From contig JBFRWB010000235.1 in the NCBI GenBank assembly GCA_051439375.1, positions 1 to 31,578 of the forward strand: a stretch of 31,578 nucleotides of DNA, read 5' to 3'. The DNA is from JBGTGT01 sp051439375. Lineage in GTDB: Bacteria > Cyanobacteriota > Cyanobacteriia > Cyanobacteriales > Microcystaceae. Below are positions 15,663-23,963 of the stretch, one piece after another. Made by a program: the position numbers and the translations under genes. Within the stretch, counting starts at the first letter, position 1. The number at the start of each line of letters is the position of its first letter. A model generated the notes under the pieces. The model worked only from the letters and a program-made list of their open reading frames with translations. It was not told where the DNA came from and did not search any database.

Positions 15663-16331
15663 TTAACTTACTGTTAATTTTTGTGCTAAAACAGCATAGA
15701 AAGGGTCTGCTCCTTGAATACCTAACATTTGCAAAAAACTAGGTAAACTAGACGCATTAGCAATCACTTTGGGTTCACTAAATCCCTTTATATACTTAAA
15801 ATAATCTTTAACCAGATTAACTCTGCTTAAGTCTAATCCATCACGCCATGCAGCGATCGCTTTTTGATAAAACATCCGATTAGAAAAACTAATAATTACC
15901 CAACCTTGGGGTTTTAAAATTCGTTCAATCTCGGTAAAAATAGCCTCTGGATACTGTAAATACTGAACCGATACAGCGATTAATACTGCATCAAATTCAT
16001 TATCTCCCAGAGGAAGTTTAGGATTGTCATTTAAGTTTTGGATAAAATAATTATTGAGTCGAGGATTTTTTTGTAACTCTTCTTCGTTCATCCCATGTCC
16101 TTCCACATGAGCAAATTCTATGTCATCAGGAAGATGGGATACCCAACTACTCATTAAATCTAAAATACGAGTTTGGGGTTTCAAATAAGTTCGATAGAGT
16201 TTTTCTAACTGATCAAGAAAATTGTTATCAACATGGGTAACAAAACGAGGAAATGCGTAAAAATCTAAATCGTTACTGGAATCTAATTTGGTTCGTTGTT
16301 CGGGGGAGAGTAGCATAGCACCTGATGGCAT
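15663..16331 (-). CDS. Class I SAM-dependent methyltransferase
   Basis: The 222-residue protein follows the Rossmann methyltransferase plan: RILDLMSSWVSHLP (about 55-68) as motif I, the acidic region VEGHGMNEEEL, EFDAVLIAVSVQYLQ as motif IV, and ILKPQGWVIISFSNRMF as post-motif. Motif I reads LDLMSSW where most enzymes have LDLGCGxG, so the glycine loop is replaced by Met-Ser-Ser. This may be a subfamily trait, since the rest of the fold is regular. The substrate is unknown. The membrane protein behind it is probably co-expressed. Confidence 0.75.
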   Translation of the reverse strand: MPSGAMLLSPEQRTKLDSSNDLDFYAFPRFVTHVDNNFLDQLEKLYRTYLKPQTRILDLMSSWVSHLPDDIEFAHVEGHGMNEEELQKNPRLNNYFIQNLNDNPKLPLGDNEFDAVLIAVSVQYLQYPEAIFTEIERILKPQGWVIISFSNRMFYQKAIAAWRDGLDLSRVNLVKDYFKYIKGFSEPKVIANASSLPSFLQMLGIQGADPFYAVLAQKLTVS

Positions 16332-16411
16332 AAGTTTATTTAGATTATTTAATATCTTAACTTAAATATTAACCTAAGTTCAACATAGTATAACAAGCAA
16401 AGCGTCATTGT

Positions 16412-16430
16412 CATAGGTAAGATGCCTGTG
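16412..16430. repeat. Dispersed palindromic repeat, copy 1
   Basis: The minus-strand reading CACAGGCATCTTACCTATG is a degenerate palindrome with 8-base arms and a 3-base loop. A second copy at 19780-19798 differs only in the three loop bases. It lies between two genes, in the 16332-16448 spacer, and resembles the short hairpin repeats scattered through cyanobacterial intergenic DNA. Confidence 0.7.
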
Positions 16431-16448
16431 CCACTCTTAAAAAATAAT

Positions 16449-16913
16449 TTATAATTTCTTTATGACTCTTTCCATTACCCAATTGTCAATTTTTACTCCT
16501 CTTAGCGTGACACAATTAAGTTTAATCACAACAAACCCATTCTTTTCAAATAAAGGTTTAATGAGATGACTGGCTTCTACAAACATCCGTCTCGTATTTA
16601 AAGAGTCACAGACAGAAATAGCGTGACTCAGAAGGGTTTGGGCAATTCCTTGACGTTGATAGTCAGGATGAGTGTATAAGCAGTCAATATGACCATTAGT
16701 ATCTAGTTCTAGAAAACTGACAACTTGATTATTAATCACATATAAATAAGGTCGTTTGAGTTCGCATCGCCATCGCCAATTATTATAGTTAATAGGAGAA
16801 GGACACCAAGCATTAAGTTGTTCTTGAGAATAAATAGAAGTCGAAATTCTATGGATAGAATGATAAAAAATATCAGCAACTTCTTTGAATTGACCATTAT
16901 AATAATTAAGCAT
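16449..16913 (-). CDS. GNAT family N-acetyltransferase
   Basis: From the ATG at 16913 the protein has 154 residues. The acetyl-CoA loop is DYQRQGIAQTLLSHAI (R/QxxGxA motif), preceded by the strand GHIDCLYTHP and followed by RRMFVEASHLIKPLFEKNGF, which is the usual order of GNAT motifs. The N-terminal half (EVADIFYHSIHRIS) is typical of small-molecule or ribosomal-protein acetyltransferases. The substrate cannot be told. It is divergent from a small membrane-protein gene whose ATG lies 31 bases away, so their promoters overlap. Confidence 0.85.
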   Translation of the reverse strand: MLNYYNGQFKEVADIFYHSIHRISTSIYSQEQLNAWCPSPINYNNWRWRCELKRPYLYVINNQVVSFLELDTNGHIDCLYTHPDYQRQGIAQTLLSHAISVCDSLNTRRMFVEASHLIKPLFEKNGFVVIKLNCVTLRGVKIDNWVMERVIKKL

Positions 16914-16943
16914 CAATCATTAATTAATAGTTAGGATGTTAAC

Positions 16944-17279
16944 ATGAAAATTATATTGGATATTGATAAACTATTAGCACAGGGACGAATCACTAAGCAA
17001 CAATATCAAGAATTTCAAGCCTTAGCTGAGGAAAAAACGGGTAATTTAGCCCTTAATGTTTTAATTGGCTTTGGCATTTGGGCAACTGCACTAGGATTAT
17101 TAAACTTAATTCAATCAACAAGCGTATTCATTCAACTAGGCTTAATTATGGCTGCTCTTGGCCTTTATTGCAGACTACGATGGTTTAGAGAATGGATCGT
17201 ATTAGCTTATATGCTGTTATCAGTAGGAACATTAATGGTGACAGTTGGAATCCTTATGTTTCTCAAGGGAGGATTTTAG
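16944..17279 (+). CDS. Small membrane protein, function unknown
   Basis: The 111-residue protein has a short soluble head with a helix (DIDKLLAQGRITKQQYQEFQ) followed by three membrane segments at about 36-55, 60-76 and 84-107. The head resembles the short N-terminal helical segment found before membrane domains in DUF2157-type proteins, but the match is weak. No partner gene is evident. The 114 bases after it hold no recognisable element. Confidence 0.65.
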   Translation: MKIILDIDKLLAQGRITKQQYQEFQALAEEKTGNLALNVLIGFGIWATALGLLNLIQSTSVFIQLGLIMAALGLYCRLRWFREWIVLAYMLLSVGTLMVTVGILMFLKGGF

Positions 17280-17393
17280 GATTTTGAAAAGACTCTTAAA
17301 TCAGTAATCACCGATATATAAAGCCTTAAATACAAAGATACGAGAATTAGAAACAACAATCGATGATCTCAATTTGTTTACTATTATTTCTTC

Positions 17394-17822
17394 CTAAAAC
17401 TCTTTCCGCATTACCAAACAATTGCGGTCTTCAACTCGAACATATTGCAATTCATCCATAATAGTATTCATTAAAAAAAGACCCCGTTCATGTTCTTTTT
17501 CCAAAGGGTCTTGCTGTAGATTTTTTAACACATTTAATTTGGCTGTAAAATCGAAGGGATCACCAAAGTCCCAAATTTTGATCTCTAGCTGCTGCTGCAA
17601 TACTCGAATTTCTAAACTAATTGGCGTTGTTGAAGGCAAATGTTGATGGGCATAGTGAACTATATTAGTAAACCCTTCAGAGAGGGCTAACTTCACTTCC
17701 CAACCACATCGCTGAGGGACAATGGGGCTAATGTGGGTCTCAAACCAGTTCAGTACCTCATTTAAGGCTTCAATTTGAGTGGGAACTTGTAGGTGAAAAG
17801 GTTGATAGGCATCTTTATTCAC
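17394..17822 (-). CDS. RsbW-like anti-sigma factor / serine kinase (HATPase_c_2)
   Basis: The 142-residue protein has the GHKL ATP-binding features: the N box LALSEGFTNIVHYAHQ (E49, N53, H56), G1 box WDFGDPFD (D85, G87), and G2-like ERGLFLMNTIMDE (G114). Such kinases bind a sigma factor or other target and phosphorylate a STAS-domain partner on serine. A STAS domain with an intact phosphoacceptor is encoded 18 bases upstream, as part of a sugar transferase fusion. The start is GTG at 17822, without a clear ribosome-binding site, so translation may depend on coupling with the upstream gene. Confidence 0.85.
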   Translation of the reverse strand: MNKDAYQPFHLQVPTQIEALNEVLNWFETHISPIVPQRCGWEVKLALSEGFTNIVHYAHQHLPSTTPISLEIRVLQQQLEIKIWDFGDPFDFTAKLNVLKNLQQDPLEKEHERGLFLMNTIMDELQYVRVEDRNCLVMRKEF

Positions 17823-17840
17823 GGGAGTTAATTCAGGGAT

Positions 17841-18836
17841 TTAGAAAGCACCACTATTTTTATTAAAGACAATAAGAATAGTTTTAAAAATTAACTGTAA
17901 ATCGTACCACAAACTCCAATTTTCTTGGTATCTTAAATCTAACTCGATGACTTCCTCAAAATTCTTTACCTGCGATCGCCCATAAACTTGCCATTCTCCC
18001 GTCATACCGGGTTTAACATTCAACCGTTGCCATTGAGGAACTTCATAGCGTTCCACTTCATCGGGGGTAGGAGGACGAGTGCCAACTAGACTCATTTCAC
18101 CCATCAACACATTCCAAAATTGGGGTAATTCATCTAAGCTAGTACGCCTTAAAAAGCGTCCCACCTTCGTAATGCGAGGATCTTGAGGATTTTTGAAAAT
18201 TGCCCCCTTAGCAACATTAGGAACTGTATGTTTCAGGGCTTCTGCATCGGTACACATAGACCGAAATTTGATGATTTTAAACTGTTTCCCTAACCAACCG
18301 CATCGGGTTTGACTAAAAAAGATTGGCCCCGGACTATCGGTTTTAATCGCGATCACAATGGGAATTAATAACACCCCAGTAATTCCCAACCCAACTAAAC
18401 TGCCTACAATGTCTAACAACCGTTTGAATTTACAGCGAACCGAAGGGTGGGTTTCTGGTGGAATTGGACAGGAAGGGTAGTCGAGACTGCTTTCTTCAGG
18501 ACAGTCTGAAATAATCGTTAAGGCATCTTTTAGTCCTGTCATGCTAAAAACAGCCATAACGGGTGGTTGTACATCCAGCAACACCAGTTCAATATTTTTT
18601 TCTTTGGCTGCTTTGTAGTAGTGAACGATGACACCCACCCCACTACTATCCATAAATTGAGTTTGACTAAATTTAAGAATAATTTTTGGAGGAAGAACTG
18701 TTTGATTGAGCAGGTGATGACAAGTATCTCTGAACTCAACCGCCTCTAGAACCGTTAACCGTTGTGGCATTTCGATCGCTAGGCAGTTTGGGGACATCAC
18801 AATGGGAAAGGTATGGTTGGGGGAATCTATTGTCAT
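17841..18836 (-). CDS. STAS domain-sugar transferase fusion (exopolysaccharide-initiating phosphoglycosyltransferase)
   Basis: Residues 10-112 form a STAS (anti-sigma factor antagonist) domain with QFMDSSGVGVIVHYY, keeping the serine S64 that RsbW-type kinases phosphorylate. Residues 135-331 form a bacterial sugar transferase: a membrane helix (about 143-165), KTDSPGPIFFSQTRCG, KFRSM (190-194), RRTSLDELPQFWNVL, MSLVGTRPP and KPGMTGEWQV. This enzyme class moves a sugar-1-phosphate onto undecaprenyl phosphate, the first step of polysaccharide export. Both halves are complete, in one reading frame with no internal stop. With the RsbW-like gene next door the fusion suggests that EPS initiation is switched by phosphorylation of its own STAS domain. 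A HIP1 octamer lies at 17972-17979. Confidence 0.9.
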   Translation of the reverse strand: MTIDSPNHTFPIVMSPNCLAIEMPQRLTVLEAVEFRDTCHHLLNQTVLPPKIILKFSQTQFMDSSGVGVIVHYYKAAKEKNIELVLLDVQPPVMAVFSMTGLKDALTIISDCPEESSLDYPSCPIPPETHPSVRCKFKRLLDIVGSLVGLGITGVLLIPIVIAIKTDSPGPIFFSQTRCGWLGKQFKIIKFRSMCTDAEALKHTVPNVAKGAIFKNPQDPRITKVGRFLRRTSLDELPQFWNVLMGEMSLVGTRPPTPDEVERYEVPQWQRLNVKPGMTGEWQVYGRSQVKNFEEVIELDLRYQENWSLWYDLQLIFKTILIVFNKNSGAF

Positions 18837-18855
18837 CAGTCAGTGATCCATGAGG

Positions 18856-19506
18856 TTATCTGAGTGGGGTTTCCCGTCCCTGTTCCATTTTGGCTTTGGC
18901 TTTTTTAGCACTACTCCGCAAAGATTGCAGGCGAGTTTCATAGAACTTTTTCTGACGACGGTTGGGGGTTTGTTCAATTAGGGTTTTTAAAGCACTTCCT
19001 AAACTTTTATAAGCATTGGGGAGAGTATAACCAAAACGAGTCGCTAATGCAATCGCCTTATCATCAGCTTCTATCGCTTCTTTTAATTTGCGATCGCCAT
19101 TATTTTTTTGCCATAAACGATAGCCAGAAATGCCACACAGGGATAAAGCCAACAATAATAATAGGCCATCTTGAACCCACAGTTCTCCTACTGCACCGCC
19201 TAACCCAATCGCAAGGGCGGCCATTTCCCATCCTTCTCTGGGAATGGTATCATTTTGAATACGGGCAACTTCGTGCCAAAACAGGAGATTTCTTTGGTCA
19301 ATGGCTAAGTTTTCCCATTTAGCCAAGTCAATCTGCACTTCTATCTCATCTCTTCCCAATTCTTCACTACGAATCAGGGGAGGATTAATTTCTGTACTCC
19401 CTTCTACCATCACCCAACTTTGCAATTCTGGGGGAAGTAGGGACTTTAGCCGTCTAAGTTCGCTCATTTCGGCTCTGGCAGATGAGGTTGCGTAGTAAGA
19501 TGTCAT
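18856..19506 (-). CDS. DUF3318 family cyanobacterial membrane protein
   Basis: The chosen start is the ATG at 19506 (MTSYYATSSARAEMSEL); an in-frame TTG at 19527 has no ribosome-binding site either. The 216-residue protein shows the conserved DUF3318 core LKSLLPPELQSWVMVE, NPPLIRSEELGRDEIE and LLFWHEVARIQND, in which HEVAR looks like a metallopeptidase-type helix but lacks a full HExxH. Two hydrophobic segments follow (about 98-114 and 116-132), then a positively charged C-terminal tail (SSAKKAKAKMEQGRE). Its function is not known to me. It lies 19 bases before the STAS-sugar transferase gene and is likely co-transcribed with it. Confidence 0.8.
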   Translation of the reverse strand: MTSYYATSSARAEMSELRRLKSLLPPELQSWVMVEGSTEINPPLIRSEELGRDEIEVQIDLAKWENLAIDQRNLLFWHEVARIQNDTIPREGWEMAALAIGLGGAVGELWVQDGLLLLLALSLCGISGYRLWQKNNGDRKLKEAIEADDKAIALATRFGYTLPNAYKSLGSALKTLIEQTPNRRQKKFYETRLQSLRSSAKKAKAKMEQGRETPLR

Positions 19507-19732
19507 TGTAATGATATATGGCTTCAATAAATTTAAGGCAATTTTAGCGCAAAATTGTTCCCTGCGACACTTAGGCGTTTTCTACTTAAATTATCAAGAT
19601 ACTTGATCATGATGGCTAATGATCGCCAAAAACCACTTTATTGTTGTCTGTAAAATAAGATAAAATTCTTAAGTCATGACGATAATTCTTATTAATACTA
19701 TGCACAATTAAAAATTCTAAAACTTAAAACTT

Positions 19733-19749
19733 TTAGTCTAAAAGACTAA
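19733..19749. repeat. Inverted repeat upstream of mutS
   Basis: TTAGTC and GACTAA pair around TAAAA, 108 bases before the mutS ATG. It could be a small hairpin or an operator; nothing else supports either. Confidence 0.4.
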
Positions 19750-19779
19750 TGAAAATAGTAGGATAAGCTTCTAGCTTGT

Positions 19780-19798
19780 CACAGGCAGGATACCTATG
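19780..19798. repeat. Dispersed palindromic repeat, copy 2
   Basis: CACAGGCAGGATACCTATG matches the minus-strand reading of 16412-16430 at 16 of 19 positions, the three differences falling in the loop. It lies 58 bases before the mutS start codon. Confidence 0.7.
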
Positions 19799-19856
19799 TT
19801 ACTATCTATAAATAATTTAGCTTAATGATCGATAAAATTAACATTAACCAGTCCTC

Positions 19857-22511
19857 ATGCTTCCTGAATATAACACATCTCTTTCTACAGAAAAGGCAGA
19901 TCGTAACGCACCTCATCCTGATTATCGCCACTTAGATCGTAGTAAATTAACACCAATGTTTCAGCATTATGTTGAGACAAAAGAAAAAAATCCTAACTCA
20001 TTATTATTATATCGAGTCGGGGATTTCTTTGAGTGTTTTTTCCAAGATGCAGTCATTATTTCACGGGAATTAGAGATAGTTCAAACCAGTAAAGATGCAG
20101 GGAAAGAAATTGGTAGAGTTGCCATGACAGGTGTTCCCCATCATGCACTCGAACGCCACGGACGACAATTAGTAGAAAAAGGTTATACTGTGGCAATTTG
20201 TGACCAAGTAGGGGATTCTACGGAAGCAGCAGCCGCAGGACGCATGGTAGAACGACAAATTACCAAATTACTCACTCCGGGGACAGTTACCGATGAGGGA
20301 ATGTTACCTGCACGTCGCAATAATTACTTAGCTGCGGTGGTAATAGCAAAGGAATATTGGGGACTGGCTTACGCTGATGTTTCAACAGGAGAATTTTGGA
20401 CAACTCAAGCACAAGACTTGTCAGTTCTTTCAAGCGAATTATTGAGAATTCAGCCCTCAGAAGTTTTAATACCCACAGATGCACCTGATTTAAAAGCCTT
20501 ATTACAACCCAATGAAAAATCTGATGCTATTCCCCAAGAATTACCTGACAGTTTATGTTATTCCCTGCGATCGCAAATTCCCTTTACCATAAATGAAGCA
20601 AAACCTCGTTTATTATTAACATTTGGGGTAAAGTCTCTAGAAGGGCTAGGATGTGAGCAATTACCCCTCGCAATTCGTGCTGCTGGCGGCTTATTGGAAT
20701 ATATCGAAGATACACAAAAAGCGAATAAAGTCCCTATTGAATTATTAAAAACCTATAATCTGACGGATTTCCTTATTTTAGACTATCAAACCCGTCGTAA
20801 CCTCGAAATCAACCAAACAGTGCGAGATAGTACCTTCCAAGGGTCATTATTATGGTCATTAGATAGAAGTGTCACTGCGATGGGAGGCCGTGCGTTAAGA
20901 CGGTGGTTACTCGAACCTTTATTAAGTATTAAGGGAATTGAAGCAAGGCAAGATACCATTGCAGAATTAAAAGATAATCCTACGTTAAGACAGGATATAA
21001 GACACTTACTGAAAAGCATTTACGATATTGAACGAATTAGTGGAAGAGTGGGTGCAGGGACAGCCAATGCGAGAGATTTGTTATCCTTAGCGGAGTCTCT
21101 TGTTAGGTTGAATGATTTGGCCAACTTGGTCAATCAGGGAAATTCTCCCTATTTACGCAAATTACAGGTTATTCCCCCAGAATTAGAACAATTAGGAAAG
21201 CACGTTATCAACCATTTAGTGGAAACTCCTCCTCTCCATCTCAACAAGGGAGGAATTATCCGAGATGGAATTAACCCTCAACTAGATGCAATGCGTCAAA
21301 GACTTGCAGAAGATAGAGAATGGTTGTCTAATTTAGAAGTTTCTGAACGAGAACGAGTTGGAATTGTCAATTTAAAAGTAGGATACAATAAAACCTTTGG
21401 TTACTATCTCAGCTTACCCCGTTCCAAGTCAGATTTAGCACCAGATAATTATGTTCGTAAACAGACTTTAACCAATGAAGAAAGATATATCACCCCAGAG
21501 TTAAAAGAACGAGAGACTCGCATTTTAACCGCCGAAGATGACCTGAGCCGTTTAGAATATGAGATATTTACCGCATTGCGCTCAGAAGTCGCTGAAAAAG
21601 CCAAAGAAATTCGTAAAATTGCCAAAGCAGTTGCAGCCTTAGATGTCTTAGCAGGGTTAGCAGAAATTGCTGTCTTTCAAGGATATTGTCGTCCTGAAAT
21701 GGTTACTGGACGTAAAATTGAGATTATCGAAGGTCGTCATCCAGTGGTTGAGCAATCATTAGGAAAGGGCTTATTTGTCCCTAATTCTGCCCGTTTAGGT
21801 AGTTTAAATGATAGTTCTACCTCTCCTGATCTAATCATTTTAACGGGTCCCAATGCAAGCGGAAAAAGCTGTTATTTACGCCAAGTCGGGTTAATCCAAC
21901 TGATGGCACAGACAGGCAGTTTTGTCCCTGCTAAATCGGCTAAATTGTCTATCTGCGATCGCATTTTTACCCGTGTCGGTGCGGTGGATGACTTGGCGAC
22001 GGGACAATCAACTTTTATGGTAGAAATGAATGAGACTGCCAATATTTTAAACCATGCAACCCCTCAATCTTTGGTTTTATTAGATGAAATTGGACGAGGA
22101 ACAGCGACTTTTGATGGTTTATCCATTGCTTGGGCGGTTGCAGAGCATTTAGCAACAGAAATCCAAGCGAGAACGATTTTTGCGACTCATTATCATGAGT
22201 TAAATGAATTGGCTTCTATTTTGAGCAATATAGCCAATTATCAAGTAACAGTGCAGGAATTAGCTGATAAAATTGTCTTTTTGCATCAAGTTCAACCCGG
22301 AGGTGCGGATAAGTCTTATGGTATCGAAGCAGGCCGTTTAGCTGGCCTTCCTCCCACAGTTATTAAACGAGCAAGACAGGTGATGGGACAAATTGAAAAG
22401 CACAGTAAAATTGCGTTAGGATTGCGTAAAGGGATTCAAAAGGTTGACCCAAATCAGGATAAGGATAATAAGGGTCAATTAATTGAACAATTAGATATTT
22501 TTGGCGAGTAA
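19857..22511 (+). CDS. mutS: DNA mismatch repair protein MutS
   Basis: MutS recognises mismatches and small loops and then acts as an ATP-dependent sliding clamp. The 884-residue protein is a full MutS1. The mismatch-reading F-x-E lies in VGDFFECFFQDA (F57, E59); the core and lever domains follow. The ATPase has Walker A TGPNASGKS (about 662-670), a signature region TGQSTFMVEM, Walker B LLDEIGRGTATFDG (about 741-754) and the switch FATHYHEL. The Walker A variant NASGKS in place of NMGGKS is also common in cyanobacteria. It ends in LIEQLDIFGE, a possible clamp-binding peptide. Two HIP1 octamers (20567 and 21955) lie inside. The start is supported by RHLDRSKLTPMFQHY following closely. Confidence 0.97.
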   Translation: MLPEYNTSLSTEKADRNAPHPDYRHLDRSKLTPMFQHYVETKEKNPNSLLLYRVGDFFECFFQDAVIISRELEIVQTSKDAGKEIGRVAMTGVPHHALERHGRQLVEKGYTVAICDQVGDSTEAAAAGRMVERQITKLLTPGTVTDEGMLPARRNNYLAAVVIAKEYWGLAYADVSTGEFWTTQAQDLSVLSSELLRIQPSEVLIPTDAPDLKALLQPNEKSDAIPQELPDSLCYSLRSQIPFTINEAKPRLLLTFGVKSLEGLGCEQLPLAIRAAGGLLEYIEDTQKANKVPIELLKTYNLTDFLILDYQTRRNLEINQTVRDSTFQGSLLWSLDRSVTAMGGRALRRWLLEPLLSIKGIEARQDTIAELKDNPTLRQDIRHLLKSIYDIERISGRVGAGTANARDLLSLAESLVRLNDLANLVNQGNSPYLRKLQVIPPELEQLGKHVINHLVETPPLHLNKGGIIRDGINPQLDAMRQRLAEDREWLSNLEVSERERVGIVNLKVGYNKTFGYYLSLPRSKSDLAPDNYVRKQTLTNEERYITPELKERETRILTAEDDLSRLEYEIFTALRSEVAEKAKEIRKIAKAVAALDVLAGLAEIAVFQGYCRPEMVTGRKIEIIEGRHPVVEQSLGKGLFVPNSARLGSLNDSSTSPDLIILTGPNASGKSCYLRQVGLIQLMAQTGSFVPAKSAKLSICDRIFTRVGAVDDLATGQSTFMVEMNETANILNHATPQSLVLLDEIGRGTATFDGLSIAWAVAEHLATEIQARTIFATHYHELNELASILSNIANYQVTVQELADKIVFLHQVQPGGADKSYGIEAGRLAGLPPTVIKRARQVMGQIEKHSKIALGLRKGIQKVDPNQDKDNKGQLIEQLDIFGE

Positions 22512-22605
22512 TTTTTGAAAAAGGAGAAAGTGAGAAATACGGATCTTTCTATTTACATGAAATATGTAACCAAATTTCTTTCTTGCTTATTCATACTCTG
22601 AACAT

Positions 22606-22634
22606 CGGGTAGCTTCGCTGCGCTTTCGGTAGCA
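22606..22634. repeat. Small GC-rich direct repeat after mutS
   Basis: TCGGGTAGC and TCGGTAGC bracket TTCGCTGCGCTT in an AT-rich spacer (22512-22673). Such GC-rich islands are common short dispersed repeats in cyanobacteria. It might form a weak hairpin between convergent mutS and the phosphoribosyltransferase gene. Confidence 0.4.
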
Positions 22635-22673
22635 CTTCTTTATGTTTATATTATAATTTAATTTTGACAATTA

Positions 22674-23567
22674 CTACTCTTCCAACAATATAGAAATAAA
22701 GGGATTATTAGGCCGAAAATAGTCAGTTCCTTCGATAGCATTATGGGCTTCCATAGCACATTCTTTATACCAGTCTTCTGTATGTCCTAAGCAATTTTCT
22801 AAGAAAAGTTTGTGTTGATAGTCTTCATAGTCAATATTTTGTCTTAAATCATAATATTCTTCATCATCAATTTCTCCATATTTAACTTGTTCATCTAACA
22901 TAGATATGTAAAACTCATACTGATATTCTAACTCATTAAATTTGTAGTAATAAGTGTCAATTTGTTCGCATTCAATCAATTCATCACGTTTTTGCTCAAT
23001 ACAATAATGTAATTCTTCAGGGTTTCTAATTGTCTTTCCTAAAACAATAATTTTAACCGCTTTTGCACCTCCTTCCAAAAGAAGTTGTTTGCAAGCTTGT
23101 ACTGAATTTCCACTAGTTAAAACATCATCCATTAAAATGACTTGTTTATCTTTAATTAGTTCAGAGTGACTAATTTTGACAGAATTTAGATGAGTATTAA
23201 GGCTTCGATTATTGAATGAACTCGATAATTTTTCAATACTTTTAAAACGTTCAAGACATAACGTTCCGTCAATAAAATCTTTTTTAGATTGTACCAATTT
23301 TTGAGCTAAATCACGAATTCCAGATGATGAAATATTACAAGAGTGAGAAGGAACAGTCGTTACAATTACTTCATCATCACTGATTAAATGCTTAAGCCTA
23401 TTGAGAAAAAAGTAAATAGCTAAGGAGTTTCTATCTTTTAAGTCTAAAATATTATTACTAAATTCATTAAACCACCAATTATCTTCGTAATAATCATCAT
23501 AATAGTTGTACTTAGGATGGTAAGATCCTAAGAAAAAGGTATCAGGTAAATCGTTAAAATTTTTCAT
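22674..23567 (-). CDS. Phosphoribosyltransferase-fold protein, function unknown
   Basis: From the ATG at 23567 (a GTG nine bases upstream is the alternative; GGGGTGG lies before the ATG) the protein has 297 residues. It carries a clear PRPP-binding loop, VILMDDVLTSGNS (143-155), preceded by VIVTTVPSHSCN and followed by GGAKAVKIIVLGKTIR, as in type I phosphoribosyltransferases and ComF relatives. The ComF zinc finger is missing. The first 45 residues are unusually rich in Tyr, Asp, Trp and Asn, and the C-terminal 100 are strongly acidic and aromatic. No known biosynthetic partner is adjacent; it stands near a toxin-antitoxin pair and an IS remnant, as an accessory gene would. Substrate unknown. 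Confidence 0.75.
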   Translation of the reverse strand: MKNFNDLPDTFFLGSYHPKYNYYDDYYEDNWWFNEFSNNILDLKDRNSLAIYFFLNRLKHLISDDEVIVTTVPSHSCNISSSGIRDLAQKLVQSKKDFIDGTLCLERFKSIEKLSSSFNNRSLNTHLNSVKISHSELIKDKQVILMDDVLTSGNSVQACKQLLLEGGAKAVKIIVLGKTIRNPEELHYCIEQKRDELIECEQIDTYYYKFNELEYQYEFYISMLDEQVKYGEIDDEEYYDLRQNIDYEDYQHKLFLENCLGHTEDWYKECAMEAHNAIEGTDYFRPNNPFISILLEE

Positions 23568-23617
23568 GATTTCCACCCCAATAAATGATTAAACTCTTGG
23601 TAATCCTATCACACATT

Positions 23618-23645
23618 TTAAGATAAGTCAATTAAGATAAGTCAA
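23618..23645. repeat. Perfect 14-bp tandem direct repeat upstream of the phosphoribosyltransferase gene
   Basis: TTAAGATAAGTCAA occurs twice without a gap, beginning 51 bases upstream of the ATG at 23567. Position and spacing suit a tandem operator for an activator or repressor. The rest of 23568-23963 contains the IS remnant and no other gene. Confidence 0.65.
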
Positions 23646-23668
23646 GATTGTGCTTTCTATGGTTGTGC

Positions 23669-23839
23669 CTAAATATTAGACATCTCCAAAAACCTAGAGC
23701 CAAGAGACACAATTAAATCAAATTGCTCATCTGTCATATCACAAGGGTAGTTAGTAGAAAGTGTTGACATCGAATACAATATTTTGCTCAAAGATAATGA
23801 CACTATCCATAGTACCCTTTTGACTTTTCAAACAGCCTC
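23669..23839 (-). mobile_element. Remnant of an IS5-like insertion sequence
   Basis: The minus strand begins at 23839 with GAGGCTGTTTGAAAAGTC, which looks like an IS terminal repeat. After 69 bases an ATG at 23770 opens 33 codons reading MSTLSTNYPCDMTDEQFDLI, the usual first residues of IS4/IS5-type transposases (YPSDLTDxQW). The frame then meets unrelated sequence and a stop at 23669. Only the left tip of the element remains; the catalytic part and the other end are gone. It marks past insertion beside the toxin-antitoxin genes. Confidence 0.6.
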
Positions 23840-23963
23840 TTAAAGCCACAAATCAAACGTTCTGAAATTAGAGATTCAAACTTAAAGCCTAATGAGGAGA
23901 TGAATGATAGCTATTACCTACCAGAATGAGTATATTAACATTTTATGTTGTTATCCTATTCAA

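Larger units (their letters stand above)
19507..19856. other. Intergenic region between DUF3318 and mutS
   Basis: About 350 bases that must hold the divergent promoters. I see a 6-bp inverted repeat at 19733-19749, the second copy of the palindromic repeat at 19780-19798, and AT-rich DNA otherwise. No reading frame stands out. Confidence 0.6.
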
